NCBI GenBank assembly: GCA_965267265.1
Contig: OZ253944.1
Coordinates: 248,001 to 312,000 of the forward strand
Source of the DNA: Mf105b01 sp965267265
GTDB taxonomy: Bacteria; Pseudomonadota; Alphaproteobacteria; Parvibaculales; Parvibaculaceae
DNA length: 64,000 nt
Direction of reading: 5' to 3'
The stretch's first letter is position 1. Every line of letters begins with the position of its first letter. Positions 7,643 to 16,155 of this stretch are shown here, one piece after another. The translations under genes were made by a program, and so were the position numbers. The notes below the pieces were generated by a model. It had not been told where the DNA came from, did no database searches, and worked only from the letters and a program-made list of their open reading frames with translations.

Positions 7643-8668
7643 ATGAAAAATCAAGCGCTGCCCTCAGCAAATTCTGATGATCCCTCCCCGTCTCGAATGA
7701 TGTCTCGCCGGAGGTGCCTCACGCTTTTTGCCTCTGCTGCCGCCCTCCCCCTGTCCGCTCACGCTGGTCAAGCCAGCACCCATACCTGGAACGGACATGC
7801 GTTCGGCGGCGATGTGTCATTGACACTGGATGGTTTCACGGCGACCGACAGCGCCGACTTGATCAACCGTGCCGTGCAGGAGCTCGATCGGCTGGAAGAC
7901 GTTTTCAGCCTTTATCGGCCGACGTCAGCCCTGACTAAGCTAAACATGGAAGGCGTATATGCAGATGCTCCTCAGGACCTGAGAGACGCACTGGACGTCT
8001 GCCGTGACCTGCACGAGCGCTCCAACGGCGCTTTCGATCCGTCAGTCCAACGCCTGTGGTCGTATTACGATGCCGAGTCTGGCGGATCTGCGCGCGGCCA
8101 GGCTGCGGACCCTGATTTTGCCGATGCACTCGCTTCTGTCGGCTTTAGCAGAATAAAAATGTCCGGCGGCGACATCACTCTGCCGAGAGGCGTGTGCCTC
8201 ACCCTCAATGGCATTGCGCAGGGCATTGCGACTGACAGGGTCACCGACCTGTTTCGCGCCGCGGGGGCGCGACACACGTTGATCAATCTCGGAGAGTTCA
8301 GGGCCCTCGGACCAAAGGCCGACGGCTCGCCTTGGCAAATCGGTCTCAGAGACCCCGACGCCGTTTGGCGGCTGCGCGATGTTGTGCAGATCAAAGGTGG
8401 CGCGCTTGCGACGTCTGCAGGCTCTGGGTACAGATTTCAGAACGGTCACCACTTGCTTGATCCCAAGAGCGGAACAAGCGCCTCGCACTTCAGCTCGGTA
8501 AGCGTCATCGCGCCTACAGCGACCCTGGCAGACGGCCTTTCCACAGCCCTTTACGTGCTGCCCCTGGAAAACGCATGGCAGCTGGTCGACCAATTCGAGA
8601 ATGTCGGCGCTCTATTTATGCTGCCAGACGGACGCACCATCACCACCAAAGGATGGCAAGCCACATAG
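7643..8668 (+). CDS. apbE: FAD:protein FMN transferase (ApbE family)
   Basis: Transfers FMN from FAD to a threonine in target flavoproteins in the periplasm. The 341-residue protein has a twin-arginine-type leader (SRRRCLTLFASAAALPLSAHA, about 22-42), so export may be by Tat. The body contains SNGAFDPSVQRLW, the LNGIAQGIATDRV motif (usually GAIAKGYAVD) and LINLGEFRALG (usually NLGG.v...G). The likely target is the SGAT protein at 5674-6198. The gene is divergent from the porin, and its stop lies at the first unit of a 16-bp tandem repeat. Confidence 0.85.
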   Translation: MKNQALPSANSDDPSPSRMMSRRRCLTLFASAAALPLSAHAGQASTHTWNGHAFGGDVSLTLDGFTATDSADLINRAVQELDRLEDVFSLYRPTSALTKLNMEGVYADAPQDLRDALDVCRDLHERSNGAFDPSVQRLWSYYDAESGGSARGQAADPDFADALASVGFSRIKMSGGDITLPRGVCLTLNGIAQGIATDRVTDLFRAAGARHTLINLGEFRALGPKADGSPWQIGLRDPDAVWRLRDVVQIKGGALATSAGSGYRFQNGHHLLDPKSGTSASHFSSVSVIAPTATLADGLSTALYVLPLENAWQLVDQFENVGALFMLPDGRTITTKGWQAT

Positions 8669-8715
8669 ACTTAAGTGTCCTGGGACTTAAGTGTCCGGGG
8701 ACTTAAATGTCTAGG
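8668..8715. repeat. three tandem 16-bp repeats between apbE and the response regulator
   Basis: Three head-to-tail units of the form GACTTAAGTGTCCNGG occupy 8668-8683, 8684-8699 and 8700-8715. The third is diverged (GACTTAAATGTCTAGG). The first begins on the last base of the apbE stop; the third supplies the stop and last residues of the convergent response regulator. The gene ends are therefore built partly from repeat sequence. Confidence 0.85.
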
Positions 8716-9269
8716 TCCCAGGCGTCGCCCGTTGCGACCTTTTGCTCTGCCACGGCAACGGCCGCTTTGGGTAGCTTTAGGGTTAGCTGCTGACGCATCT
8801 GCCCGTCCTCTTCGAAGAAAGGACGCTTGTCGGCCAAGATCCAGTCGACACGGTGCAATAGATTTGCCGGTGTCAGCGGTTTGACCAAGAACTGACTCGC
8901 ACCGGCATCAAATGCCTGACGGATAAGCCGAGGACGGCCATGGGCCGTCAACATGATGACGGGAATGAAACAGGCCGGCTTGTTGTCGGCCTTCCGCAGC
9001 ACTTCAAGAAACGAACAGCCGTCCATCGGCTTCATTTCCCAGTCGCTGATAATGAGATCGGGTTGGCAGATCTTGATCTCGGACAAGGCTTCTGTGCCAT
9101 CGGTCGCCTCACGGATGTTGCGAACCTCAAAGGCTTCCAGGATCGTGTGAACCAGGCGCCGCATGTGGAAATTGTCATCAACGACCAACACATCAAGCGT
9201 GCTGAGCTCACGCCCATAGGCGTTGCTGTGCTTTGCCGCGATGGTTTGCGTGCTCAATGTCGACCCCAA
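8703..9269 (-). CDS. CheY-like response regulator
   Basis: A 188-residue protein with one receiver domain (about 26-145) and no DNA-binding domain. The acidic pair is Asp31/Asp32 (VVDDN), the phospho-acceptor Asp76 (ISDWEM), and the switch residues are Thr108 and Lys130 (VKPLT). A 40-residue tail follows, rich in charged residues, and its end is encoded by a 16-bp tandem repeat. No histidine kinase is adjacent, so the partner is unknown. It could act in chemotaxis-like or stress signalling. The start is ATG at 9269. Confidence 0.85.
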   Translation of the reverse strand: MGSTLSTQTIAAKHSNAYGRELSTLDVLVVDDNFHMRRLVHTILEAFEVRNIREATDGTEALSEIKICQPDLIISDWEMKPMDGCSFLEVLRKADNKPACFIPVIMLTAHGRPRLIRQAFDAGASQFLVKPLTPANLLHRVDWILADKRPFFEEDGQMRQQLTLKLPKAAVAVAEQKVATGDAWDLDI

Positions 9270-9587
9270 TCCCTTAAGCAGATTGTGATTTGCCTGGCGT
9301 TTACCAAGAAGACCAAGCGTTCCTGCCCAATTCTTTTACGCGCCAAACCCTTCTGATTGGTAACCAGCACTGAAGGAAACGGCGGTTGATTCGCGATTTT
9401 TGCGCCGCGGACGACTGTCCGACGCGGCCCCACCCTCAATATTTCGAGGCCCGTAGGCCATTCGACAGAAGCTCTTGACGCCCCTGCCTCGGACCACCAC
9501 AGTTTGTGTCGGCTCAGATGAATAACACAGCATCTGGTACCAACCGGACATAAGGCGGCGTTCAGGTTCCGTCCGTCCCTTCAGCAG

Positions 9588-9617
9588 CTGATCTGGGGAA
9601 TCTCCCCAGTGAATCAG
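9588..9617 (+). other. hairpin in the nrdJ leader
   Basis: CTGGGGA (9593-9599) pairs perfectly with TCCCCAG (9603-9609) around a 3-nt loop, and outer CTGAT (9588-9592) pairs with ATCAG (9613-9617) across a 3-nt bulge. The stem has 12 pairs and no T-run, so it is more like a leader structure than an intrinsic terminator. Confidence 0.45.
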
Positions 9618-9687
9618 TGGGTTAAGGGCGCGGGACCACGGGAAAACTGCCCCTGATGCCCATCGTGGGACCAGCAACTGCGCATCT

Positions 9688-9714
9688 GAGACCGGGGGTA
9701 TAAGACCGGGTCTC
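9688..9714 (+). other. second hairpin in the nrdJ leader
   Basis: GAGACC (9688-9693) pairs with GGTCTC (9709-9714), extended by GG/CC with one bulged base. It ends 42 bp before the nrdJ ATG. Possible leader regulation of nrdJ; function unknown. Confidence 0.35.
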
Positions 9715-9756
9715 GTCGGCGGCGAAGACCCTTTGCTAGAGGAAGACGGGGGCCAG

Positions 9757-12700
9757 ATGCGCATACAACGGTGTTTCACGGACGAAGCCAAATCGCCTTA
9801 TGACGGGATCGAGTTCCGCACGACCACGAGCGAAATCCGTAACCCCGACGGCACGATTGTGTTTCGGCTTGATGACATTGCCGTGCCCGCGGACTGGAGT
9901 CAGGTTGCCGCCGATATTCTGGCGCAGAAATATTTCCGAAAAGCCGGCGTGCCCGCGGCGCTCCGCCCCGTCAAAGACGACACTGTTCCAACCTGGCTTT
10001 GGGCCCACGAAGCCGACGAACCTCGTCTCGAAGACATGCCCGAGAACGAGCGCGTCGGCCCAGAGACCGACGCCCGCCAGGTGTTCGACCGCTTGGCTGG
10101 CACCTGGACCTATTGGGGCTGGAAAGGCGGCTATTTCGACACTGAAGCCGACGCGCGGGCATTTTACGACGAGCTTCGCTTCATGCTTGCCACCCAAATC
10201 GCCGCGCCGAATAGCCCCCAATGGTTCAATACCGGGCTTCATTGGGCCTACGGTATTAACGGCCCGGCTCAAGGCCACCATTATGTGGACTTTCAAAGCG
10301 GCGAGCTGACCGAAAGCGACAGTGCCTATGAGCATCCGCAACCCCATGCCTGCTTCATCCAGGGCGTCGATGATGACCTGGTGAATGAAAACGGCATTAT
10401 GGATCTGTGGGTCCGCGAGGCGCGCCTGTTTAAATTCGGGTCGGGCACCGGTTCCAACTTCTCCCATCTGAGGGGCGAAGGTGAGTCGCTCTCCGGCGGT
10501 GGAAAATCCTCGGGCCTGATGTCGTTCCTCAAAATCGGGGACCGGGCGGCTGGCGCCATCAAATCCGGTGGCACGACACGCCGTGCTGCGAAGATGGTGG
10601 TCGTCGACGTCGACCACCCAGACATTGAGCATTTCATCAATTGGAAAGTGATTGAGGAGCAAAAAGTCGCAGCCCTCGTTACGGGCTCCAAGATCAATGA
10701 GAAATTCTTGGGCGCTGTTATGCGCGCCTGCGTCAATTGCGAAGGGCCGGAGGGCGACTGCTTCGATCCGAAGAAAAACCCAGCGCTCAAACGCGCGATC
10801 ATCGCCGCGCGCGAAGCCATGATCCCAGAAAACTATGTGCAGCGGGTGATCCAGTTCGCCCGCCAAGGCTTCAAAGAGATCGAATTCCGCACCTATGACA
10901 CGGACTGGGATTCAGATGCCTACCTCACCGTGTCGGGTCAAAACTCCAACAACACGGTCCGGGTGACGGACGACTTTCTGAAAGCGGTGGAGTCCGACGG
11001 TGACTGGCACTTGATCAACCGCACCGATAGCGCCATCGCCAAGACGTTGAGCGCCCGAGATCTGTGGGACCAGATCGGCCAGGCTGCCTGGCAGAGCGCC
11101 GATCCCGGCATTCAGTATCACACCACGATCAATGACTGGCACACCTGCCCGGAAAGCGGCGACATTCGCGCGAGCAATCCGTGTTCGGAATATATGTTCC
11201 TGGACAATACGGCGTGCAATCTGGCGTCCATCAATCTGATGCAGTTCCGGCAGGCGTCGGGCCGCTTTGACGTGGAAGCGTTCGAGCATGTGGCGAAGCT
11301 CTGGACCGTCGTGCTCGAAATCTCCGTGCTGATGGCGCAGTTCCCGTCGAAAGAGATTGCCGAGCTCTCCTACAAGTTTCGCACTCTGGGCCTCGGCTTC
11401 GCCAATATTGGCGGCCTCCTCATGTCTCAGGGCATTGGCTATGACAGTAAGGAAGCCCGCGCGATCACGGGCGCCATTTCGGCCATCATGACCGGCGTTT
11501 CCTATGCGACCTCAGCGCAAATGGCGAAGGAGTTGGGGGCCTTCCCGGGCTATGGCGAGAATGAAGCCCCTATGCTCCGCGTCATGCGCAACCATCGGGC
11601 TGCGGCCCATGGCGAAGCAACCGCCTATGAGGGGCTCTCCACCAACCCGGTGCCGCTTGATGCGCCCCACTGCCCGCAGGGCGACCTTGTGGAACATGCC
11701 CGTGCCGCCTGGGACCTCGCAGTCTCTATGGGCGAGAAATATGGCTATCGCAATGCGCAGGCGACGGTTGTCGCGCCAACCGGCACCATCGGCCTCGTGA
11801 TGGATTGCGACACCACCGGCATCGAACCAGACTTCGCACTGGTGAAGTTCAAGAAGCTTGCCGGCGGTGGCTATTTCAAGATCATCAACCGGGCCGTACC
11901 GCAGGCCCTTCGCACATTGGGTTATAAGCCCGACCAGATCGAAGAGATTGTGGGCTATGCGGTGGGCCACGGCACGCTCGCGAACGCGCCCGGTGTCAAT
12001 CACGAGACGCTTGCCGCAAAAGGCTTCACGCAGGACGCGTTGGAGATCGTGGAAGGCGCGCTTGCGACCGCGTTCGACATTCGATTTGCCTTCAACAAAT
12101 ATTCCCTTGGCGAGGCGTTTTGCACCGAGACACTCGGTCTCGACGCGGACGCAATGGACGATATTGATTTCGACATGCTGACAGCGCTTGGCTTCAGCGA
12201 CGCCGAAATTGACGCTGCGAACTTGCATGTTTGTGGCGCGATGACGTTGGAAGGTGCGCCGGGCCTCGCAGACGCGCACCTTCCCGTCTTCGATTGCGCG
12301 AACCCGTGCGGGCGCACGGGCAAGCGCTTTCTGTCGGTGGAAAGCCACATTCGCATGATGGCGGCGGCGCAACCCTTTATCTCCGGCGCCATTTCCAAAA
12401 CCATCAACATGCCGAACGCCGCCACGGTGGAGGACTGCAAAGAAAGCTACATGCTCTCCTGGAAGCTGGGTCTCAAAGCCAATGCGCTTTATCGCGACGG
12501 CTCCAAGCTCTCCCAGCCGCTGAATGCGCAGCTGGTGGACGATGACGATCTGGACATGGAGTTGGGCGACACGGAGATGGCAGATGGGGACATCGCCGCG
12601 GCGCCGACGCTCATTGAGCAGCCCGCCGCCGCCCAAGCGGCAACGCTCGCGGGCAAGCTCGCGGCGAAAACCATTGAGCAAGCGCAGGTGGCCGCCACCA

Positions 12701-13563
12701 ATTCTCTTGGCGCTGCCATGGCGGACGGCGCCTCTTTAACAGGAGATCGGGGGGAACGCGCGAAGCTGCCCGACCGCCGCAAGGGCTATACCCAGAAGGC
12801 GGTCGTGGGCGGCCACAAAGTGTATCTGCGCACGGGCGAGTATGAAGACGGCACAATCGGTGAAATCTTCATCGACATGCATAAAGAAGGCGCCGCCTTC
12901 CGCTCTCTCATGAATAATTTCGCCATCGCGATTTCGCTCGGCATGCAGTACGGCGTGCCACTGGAAGAATATGTGGAGGCCTTCACCTTCACCCGCTTTG
13001 AGCCTGCGGGCCTTGTGCAGGGCAATGACACGATCAAGAACGCGACGTCGATCCTCGACTATGTGTTCCGGGAGCTCGCGGTCTCCTATCTCGGCCGTCA
13101 CGATCTGGGCCATGTGGACCCGGCGGACCTGACGCCCGACGCTATGGGCGACGGAGAAGAAGAAGGCAAGCTGCCGCCGGCGCCGATGCCGGCAACTGCC
13201 ATCGCCTCGCCGGGCTTTGCGCGGAACACGCAGCTCTCAAACCTCTATGTGGTGCGGGGCGGCGCCGCGACAGTGCGCGCCGGCCAGGCCGCCGAAGCGC
13301 TGACCGCAGAAGTGGAGGCCGCGCCCGAGACAATGCTGACAACGGAGACAGAGATTGTCGCGACGGAGCAGATCGCCGTCGCCACAACCGTCCAGGCCGG
13401 GGGCGGCAACACGTCGATCTCGCGGACCATGTCGGCGGCGGTGGAAGCACGCATGAAAGGTTATGAGGGCGAAGCCTGCGGGGAATGCGGCAACTTCACC
13501 ATGGTGCGGAACGGCACCTGCCTCAAATGCGACACGTGTGGTGCGACGAGCGGGTGTAGTTGA
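9757..13563 (+). CDS. nrdJ: adenosylcobalamin-dependent (class II) ribonucleotide reductase
   Basis: Reduces ribonucleotides to deoxyribonucleotides with a cobalamin-generated thiyl radical, independent of oxygen. I start it at ATG 9757 (MRIQRCFTDEAKSPYDGIEF), preceded by a GGAAGACGGGGG ribosome site; an in-frame TTG at 9733 is less likely. That gives 1268 residues. The radical centre is Asn474-Pro-Cys476-Ser-Glu478, and the reducible pair is the Cys of PHACFIQ and of NTACNLASINL. After the barrel comes an Ala-rich linker, then a TSCPD-type domain (around FIDMHKEGAAFRSLMNN) and a C-terminal CGECGNF...CDTCG cysteine cluster that re-reduces the active site or binds zinc. Confidence 0.97.
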   Translation: MRIQRCFTDEAKSPYDGIEFRTTTSEIRNPDGTIVFRLDDIAVPADWSQVAADILAQKYFRKAGVPAALRPVKDDTVPTWLWAHEADEPRLEDMPENERVGPETDARQVFDRLAGTWTYWGWKGGYFDTEADARAFYDELRFMLATQIAAPNSPQWFNTGLHWAYGINGPAQGHHYVDFQSGELTESDSAYEHPQPHACFIQGVDDDLVNENGIMDLWVREARLFKFGSGTGSNFSHLRGEGESLSGGGKSSGLMSFLKIGDRAAGAIKSGGTTRRAAKMVVVDVDHPDIEHFINWKVIEEQKVAALVTGSKINEKFLGAVMRACVNCEGPEGDCFDPKKNPALKRAIIAAREAMIPENYVQRVIQFARQGFKEIEFRTYDTDWDSDAYLTVSGQNSNNTVRVTDDFLKAVESDGDWHLINRTDSAIAKTLSARDLWDQIGQAAWQSADPGIQYHTTINDWHTCPESGDIRASNPCSEYMFLDNTACNLASINLMQFRQASGRFDVEAFEHVAKLWTVVLEISVLMAQFPSKEIAELSYKFRTLGLGFANIGGLLMSQGIGYDSKEARAITGAISAIMTGVSYATSAQMAKELGAFPGYGENEAPMLRVMRNHRAAAHGEATAYEGLSTNPVPLDAPHCPQGDLVEHARAAWDLAVSMGEKYGYRNAQATVVAPTGTIGLVMDCDTTGIEPDFALVKFKKLAGGGYFKIINRAVPQALRTLGYKPDQIEEIVGYAVGHGTLANAPGVNHETLAAKGFTQDALEIVEGALATAFDIRFAFNKYSLGEAFCTETLGLDADAMDDIDFDMLTALGFSDAEIDAANLHVCGAMTLEGAPGLADAHLPVFDCANPCGRTGKRFLSVESHIRMMAAAQPFISGAISKTINMPNAATVEDCKESYMLSWKLGLKANALYRDGSKLSQPLNAQLVDDDDLDMELGDTEMADGDIAAAPTLIEQPAAAQAATLAGKLAAKTIEQAQVAATNSLGAAMADGASLTGDRGERAKLPDRRKGYTQKAVVGGHKVYLRTGEYEDGTIGEIFIDMHKEGAAFRSLMNNFAIAISLGMQYGVPLEEYVEAFTFTRFEPAGLVQGNDTIKNATSILDYVFRELAVSYLGRHDLGHVDPADLTPDAMGDGEEEGKLPPAPMPATAIASPGFARNTQLSNLYVVRGGAATVRAGQAAEALTAEVEAAPETMLTTETEIVATEQIAVATTVQAGGGNTSISRTMSAAVEARMKGYEGEACGECGNFTMVRNGTCLKCDTCGATSGCS

Positions 13564-13601
13564 TACTCGATTTGCCGCCAGTTCTGGTCATCAACAATTC
13601 T

Positions 13602-13710
13602 GGTTCGAGACGGCCCACCAATTCTAAGATTGGCGGGCCTCCTCACCATGAGGAAATTGTTTTTATCCAACCCTCACCCTGAGGAGAAGGCGAAGCCTTC
13701 GTCTCGAAGG
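13602..13710. repeat. palindromic repeat family A, copy 1
   Basis: About 100 bp framed by GGTTCGAGACGG and CGTCTCGAAGG, with inner arms CTCCTCACCATGAGG and CCTCACCCTGAGGAG. The whole unit can fold into one long stem. Further copies lie at 17480-17580 and 50216-50315. It starts 40 bp after the nrdJ stop. Confidence 0.8.
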
Positions 13711-13739
13711 GTCGAAGGATGGCCCCCCGCCGCCACGAG

Positions 13740-14045
13740 GATCATTACACCGCCCCTTGTCACCCCGGATCTGATCCGGGGTCCATAGTGAGGTAGCATT
13801 CGCGCGCGAGGCTCCATGGATCCCGAGGCTGCAAGTATAGGCATGAGTTCCCCTACACCCTTTTTCCACTTGTCATTCTCGGGTCAGGCCCGAGGGTGAC
13901 AGCTTCGGTTCGTGTTTGTCGCAGCGGATAACCAAAAGCTCAGTGTCATTACCGGGCTTGTCCCGGTAATCCAGGGGCTGCAAATATAGGCGTGAGTTTC
14001 CACGCCCTGGACCCCCGGAATAAATCCGGGGGTGACGGCTTCTAT
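13740..14045. repeat. cluster of palindromic repeat family B
   Basis: Four short palindromes in a row: around 13755-13790 (CCCCGGATCTGATCCGGGG), 13878-13900 (CTCGGGTCAGGCCCGAG), 13945-13976 (ATTACCGGGC..GTCCCGGTAAT) and 14010-14040 (CCCCCGGAATAAATCCGGGGG), each next to GTCA/TGAC. These are REP-like intergenic elements. No gene is evident between 13564 and 14080 apart from the repeats. Confidence 0.8.
13878..13976. repeat. left 99-bp direct repeat flanking the ATPase locus
   Basis: Same orientation and same length as 16382-16480. A hand alignment shows about 10 mismatches in 99 positions and no gaps. The unit contains two family B palindromes and the intervening CGTGTTTGTCGCAGCGGA. It brackets the DUF1330 and P-loop ATPase genes. 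Confidence 0.8.
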
Positions 14046-14080
14046 TTGAATGAGTGTTTGAGTGAAAGGACCCTGCCCTC

Positions 14081-14377
14081 ACGAGTGAGACCCCAAAAGG
14101 ATACTGGATCGCCCACGCCACGGTCACCGACCAGGCGAAGTATGACGAATACCGCGCCGGCGTCGCCAAGCCGTTTAAAAAGTACGGTGCCAAGTTCCTC
14201 GCCCGCGGCGGCGACTTTGAAGTGGTGGAAGGCACCGCCAAAGAACGTCACATCGTGGTCGAGTTTCCGAGTGTCGAGGCCGCCAAGGAATGCTTCCACT
14301 CGCCGGAATATCAGGCCGCCAAAGCCAAACGCAAAGGCGCGTCAGAGAACGACGTGATCATTGTTGAGGGGGTTTGA
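14081..14377 (+). CDS. DUF1330 family protein with apparent ACG start
   Basis: The reading frame from 14081 to the TGA at 14375-14377 encodes 98 residues beginning SETPKGYWIAHATVTD and containing KYGAKFLARGGDFEVVEG, VVEFPSVEAAKECFHSPEY and NDVIIVEGV, a complete DUF1330 (dimeric alpha-beta barrel) protein. There is no ATG, GTG or TTG in frame: an in-frame TGA lies at 14063-14065, and the codon where ATG is expected is ACG, set 9 bp after an AAAGGA ribosome site. Either ACG is used inefficiently or the start has been lost by a T-to-C change. The protein family's function is unknown. Confidence 0.7.
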   Translation, partial: TSETPKGYWIAHATVTDQAKYDEYRAGVAKPFKKYGAKFLARGGDFEVVEGTAKERHIVVEFPSVEAAKECFHSPEYQAAKAKRKGASENDVIIVEGV

Positions 14378-14466
14378 GGGGCACGACGCGTCCAAGCGCT
14401 GATCGGATGTCTCTGCTGAATCACAACAAAATTAAAGTTGCTCTACAAACAAAAGACCTACCATAA

Positions 14467-16155
14467 TTGAAACATTCGTTTCATTGGGTGGGGGTTGGAT
14501 TGTCAAAGACTTCAGATGATTTGTTCATTTACAAACCAAACTCTAAAATTGGATCTCTATCGGCTGAGGAAGACCAGAAGTTCCTCAATGAGTGTTTTGT
14601 TGAGCTACCATGTTTGGAAGCGATACTCGACCCCTCTGATCCTACATCAATCCTCCTTGGTAGAACTGGATCAGGGAAGTCAGCGATAGTTCAAAGGATT
14701 ATCGCAACTCAGGATAATGTAATTGAACTGGACCCTGAAGCACTAGCGTTCAACTACGTCGCGAACTCCAGCGCTATACAAGCCTACGGTAAGTTGGGTG
14801 TGGATTTTGACCCATTCTTTAGGCTTCTTTGGCAGCATATTATTTCTGTCGAACTCCTCAGATCAAAATTTCACATCAACGATGAAGCAAGCCAGCGCAG
14901 TTTTCTTTCTCGCCTGCAAGAATCATTGAGCAGCCGCAAGAAAAAGGACGCTATCGAATATTTCAGGACCTACGGAGACGACTTTTGGCTTGAGAGCGGT
15001 GTGCGGGCAAGGGAAATCACAACAACTTTCTTAGACAAAATCAAATCTCATGTGGGGATCAGTGGAGAAATCATCGGAGCCGGTGCAGGAGTGGGCGGAG
15101 AGCGCAACGTCAGCGAGCAGGAACGAGTAGAAATAGTCACCAAGGTCCAACGTGTTGTGGACGATGTTCAAATTCGCCAACTTGCAAATGTAATCGATTA
15201 TCTTCAGGAAGACGTTTTTACTGACCCAAAAAACGTCTTCTACCTAGTAATAGACAACTTGGACACCAATTTTGCGGTCGATGCGGTGAAATTCCGTCTT
15301 CTGGGTGCGTTAATTGAAAGTCTAAAAAAATTCAGAAAAGTGAAGGCACTTCAAATTGTAATAACAATGAGGGCAGATGTTTTCGAAAGGATCACCCGTG
15401 AAGTCAATCACGTAAACTTTCAAAGCAACAAGTTTCGCGACTACACGGCAGAAATTAAGTGGTCCCGTCCCCAACTGGAAGAACTTGTCGACCTCAGAAT
15501 AGCCAGTCTATTCAGGGAGAAATACACCGGCAAGAGAGGTTCTATATCGACCATCTTGCCCCCCAAAATAAGAAAAGAAACGATCCTATCCTATCTGTTC
15601 GAAAGGACATTTCTTAGACCACGCGACACAATTGACTTCCTAAATACCGTTCTCGACCAAGCAGTGGGAAAAGGCCAGATCAGTGAGACGGTCGTAAACA
15701 ACGCAGAAGGCATCTACTCATCGAACCAACTCACGGCTCTCAAGGAGGAATGGTCGTCAGTGTTTCCAAATGTAAGCGGCATGCTCCGGTTATTAGAAGG
15801 AATGAAAGACGGAACAGAAGTGAAAAACATACCGCGAAAGATGATTGAGACAGCTGTGGAAATCTTGGCTACAACCACAGAGGAAAATGACCCAATCGTT
15901 TCAAGAGCGCAGTCACTCTATGAGCCAGGTTCTGAGACACATGAAGCAGCACTCATTGAAGTCGCCAAAGAGATTCTGTCAGGCCTTTATCTAACTGGAG
16001 CCGTCGGTGTGAAACCTGGCTCCAAGTCGTCTACCCAATGGGCACAATCTCACAGCCCAACAATTTCTCCTGGAGAAATGACAGGCGACTCAAAAGTTTA
16101 TGTTCACAAATCTCTTCATAGATCGCTCGGCATTACGCCGATTAAGAGCAAATAA
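14467..16155 (+). CDS. large P-loop ATPase, Sll1717-like, possible defence protein
   Basis: A 562-residue protein with Walker A GRTGSGKS (65-72), Walker B YLVIDNLD (259-266) and a sensor-like VITMRADVFE (298-307), followed by a mostly helical C-terminal half. The architecture resembles the Sll1717-type and KAP/STAND-like P-loop ATPases often found in variable, defence-rich regions; that family call is from memory. Sampled lines have 33-48 percent GC, clearly lower than neighbours, and rare codons (ATA, AGA, AGG) are frequent, indicating transfer. There is no ATG start: TTG 14467, GTG 14488 or TTG 14500 (after GGGGGTTGGA) are candidates. No partner gene is adjacent. Confidence 0.65.
   Translation: MKHSFHWVGVGLSKTSDDLFIYKPNSKIGSLSAEEDQKFLNECFVELPCLEAILDPSDPTSILLGRTGSGKSAIVQRIIATQDNVIELDPEALAFNYVANSSAIQAYGKLGVDFDPFFRLLWQHIISVELLRSKFHINDEASQRSFLSRLQESLSSRKKKDAIEYFRTYGDDFWLESGVRAREITTTFLDKIKSHVGISGEIIGAGAGVGGERNVSEQERVEIVTKVQRVVDDVQIRQLANVIDYLQEDVFTDPKNVFYLVIDNLDTNFAVDAVKFRLLGALIESLKKFRKVKALQIVITMRADVFERITREVNHVNFQSNKFRDYTAEIKWSRPQLEELVDLRIASLFREKYTGKRGSISTILPPKIRKETILSYLFERTFLRPRDTIDFLNTVLDQAVGKGQISETVVNNAEGIYSSNQLTALKEEWSSVFPNVSGMLRLLEGMKDGTEVKNIPRKMIETAVEILATTTEENDPIVSRAQSLYEPGSETHEAALIEVAKEILSGLYLTGAVGVKPGSKSSTQWAQSHSPTISPGEMTGDSKVYVHKSLHRSLGITPIKSK

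Larger units (their letters stand above)
9270..9756. other. 487-bp divergent intergenic region, response regulator / nrdJ
   Basis: No coding sequence is convincing here. It must hold the promoters of the minus-strand response regulator and plus-strand nrdJ. Two hairpins are visible close to nrdJ (9588-9617 and 9688-9714). I looked for a cobalamin riboswitch, because nrdJ uses adenosylcobalamin, and did not find the B12-box or its core. No NrdR-type paired boxes were recognised either. Confidence 0.5.

Noticed and set aside
7412..7654. Short frames in the porin-apbE gap
   Set aside because: No ribosome site or homology; they cover the promoter dyads.
9270..9756. Cobalamin riboswitch upstream of nrdJ
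   Set aside because: No B12-box or conserved core seen on the plus strand; B12 riboswitches usually control B12 synthesis, uptake or B12-independent isozymes.
9736..12681. Several open frames of 120-390 codons antisense to nrdJ
   Set aside because: They mirror nrdJ codons, have low-complexity composition and no motifs.
13992..14357. 121-codon ATG frame over the DUF1330 gene
   Set aside because: It is out of frame with the conserved DUF1330 protein and begins within palindromic repeats.
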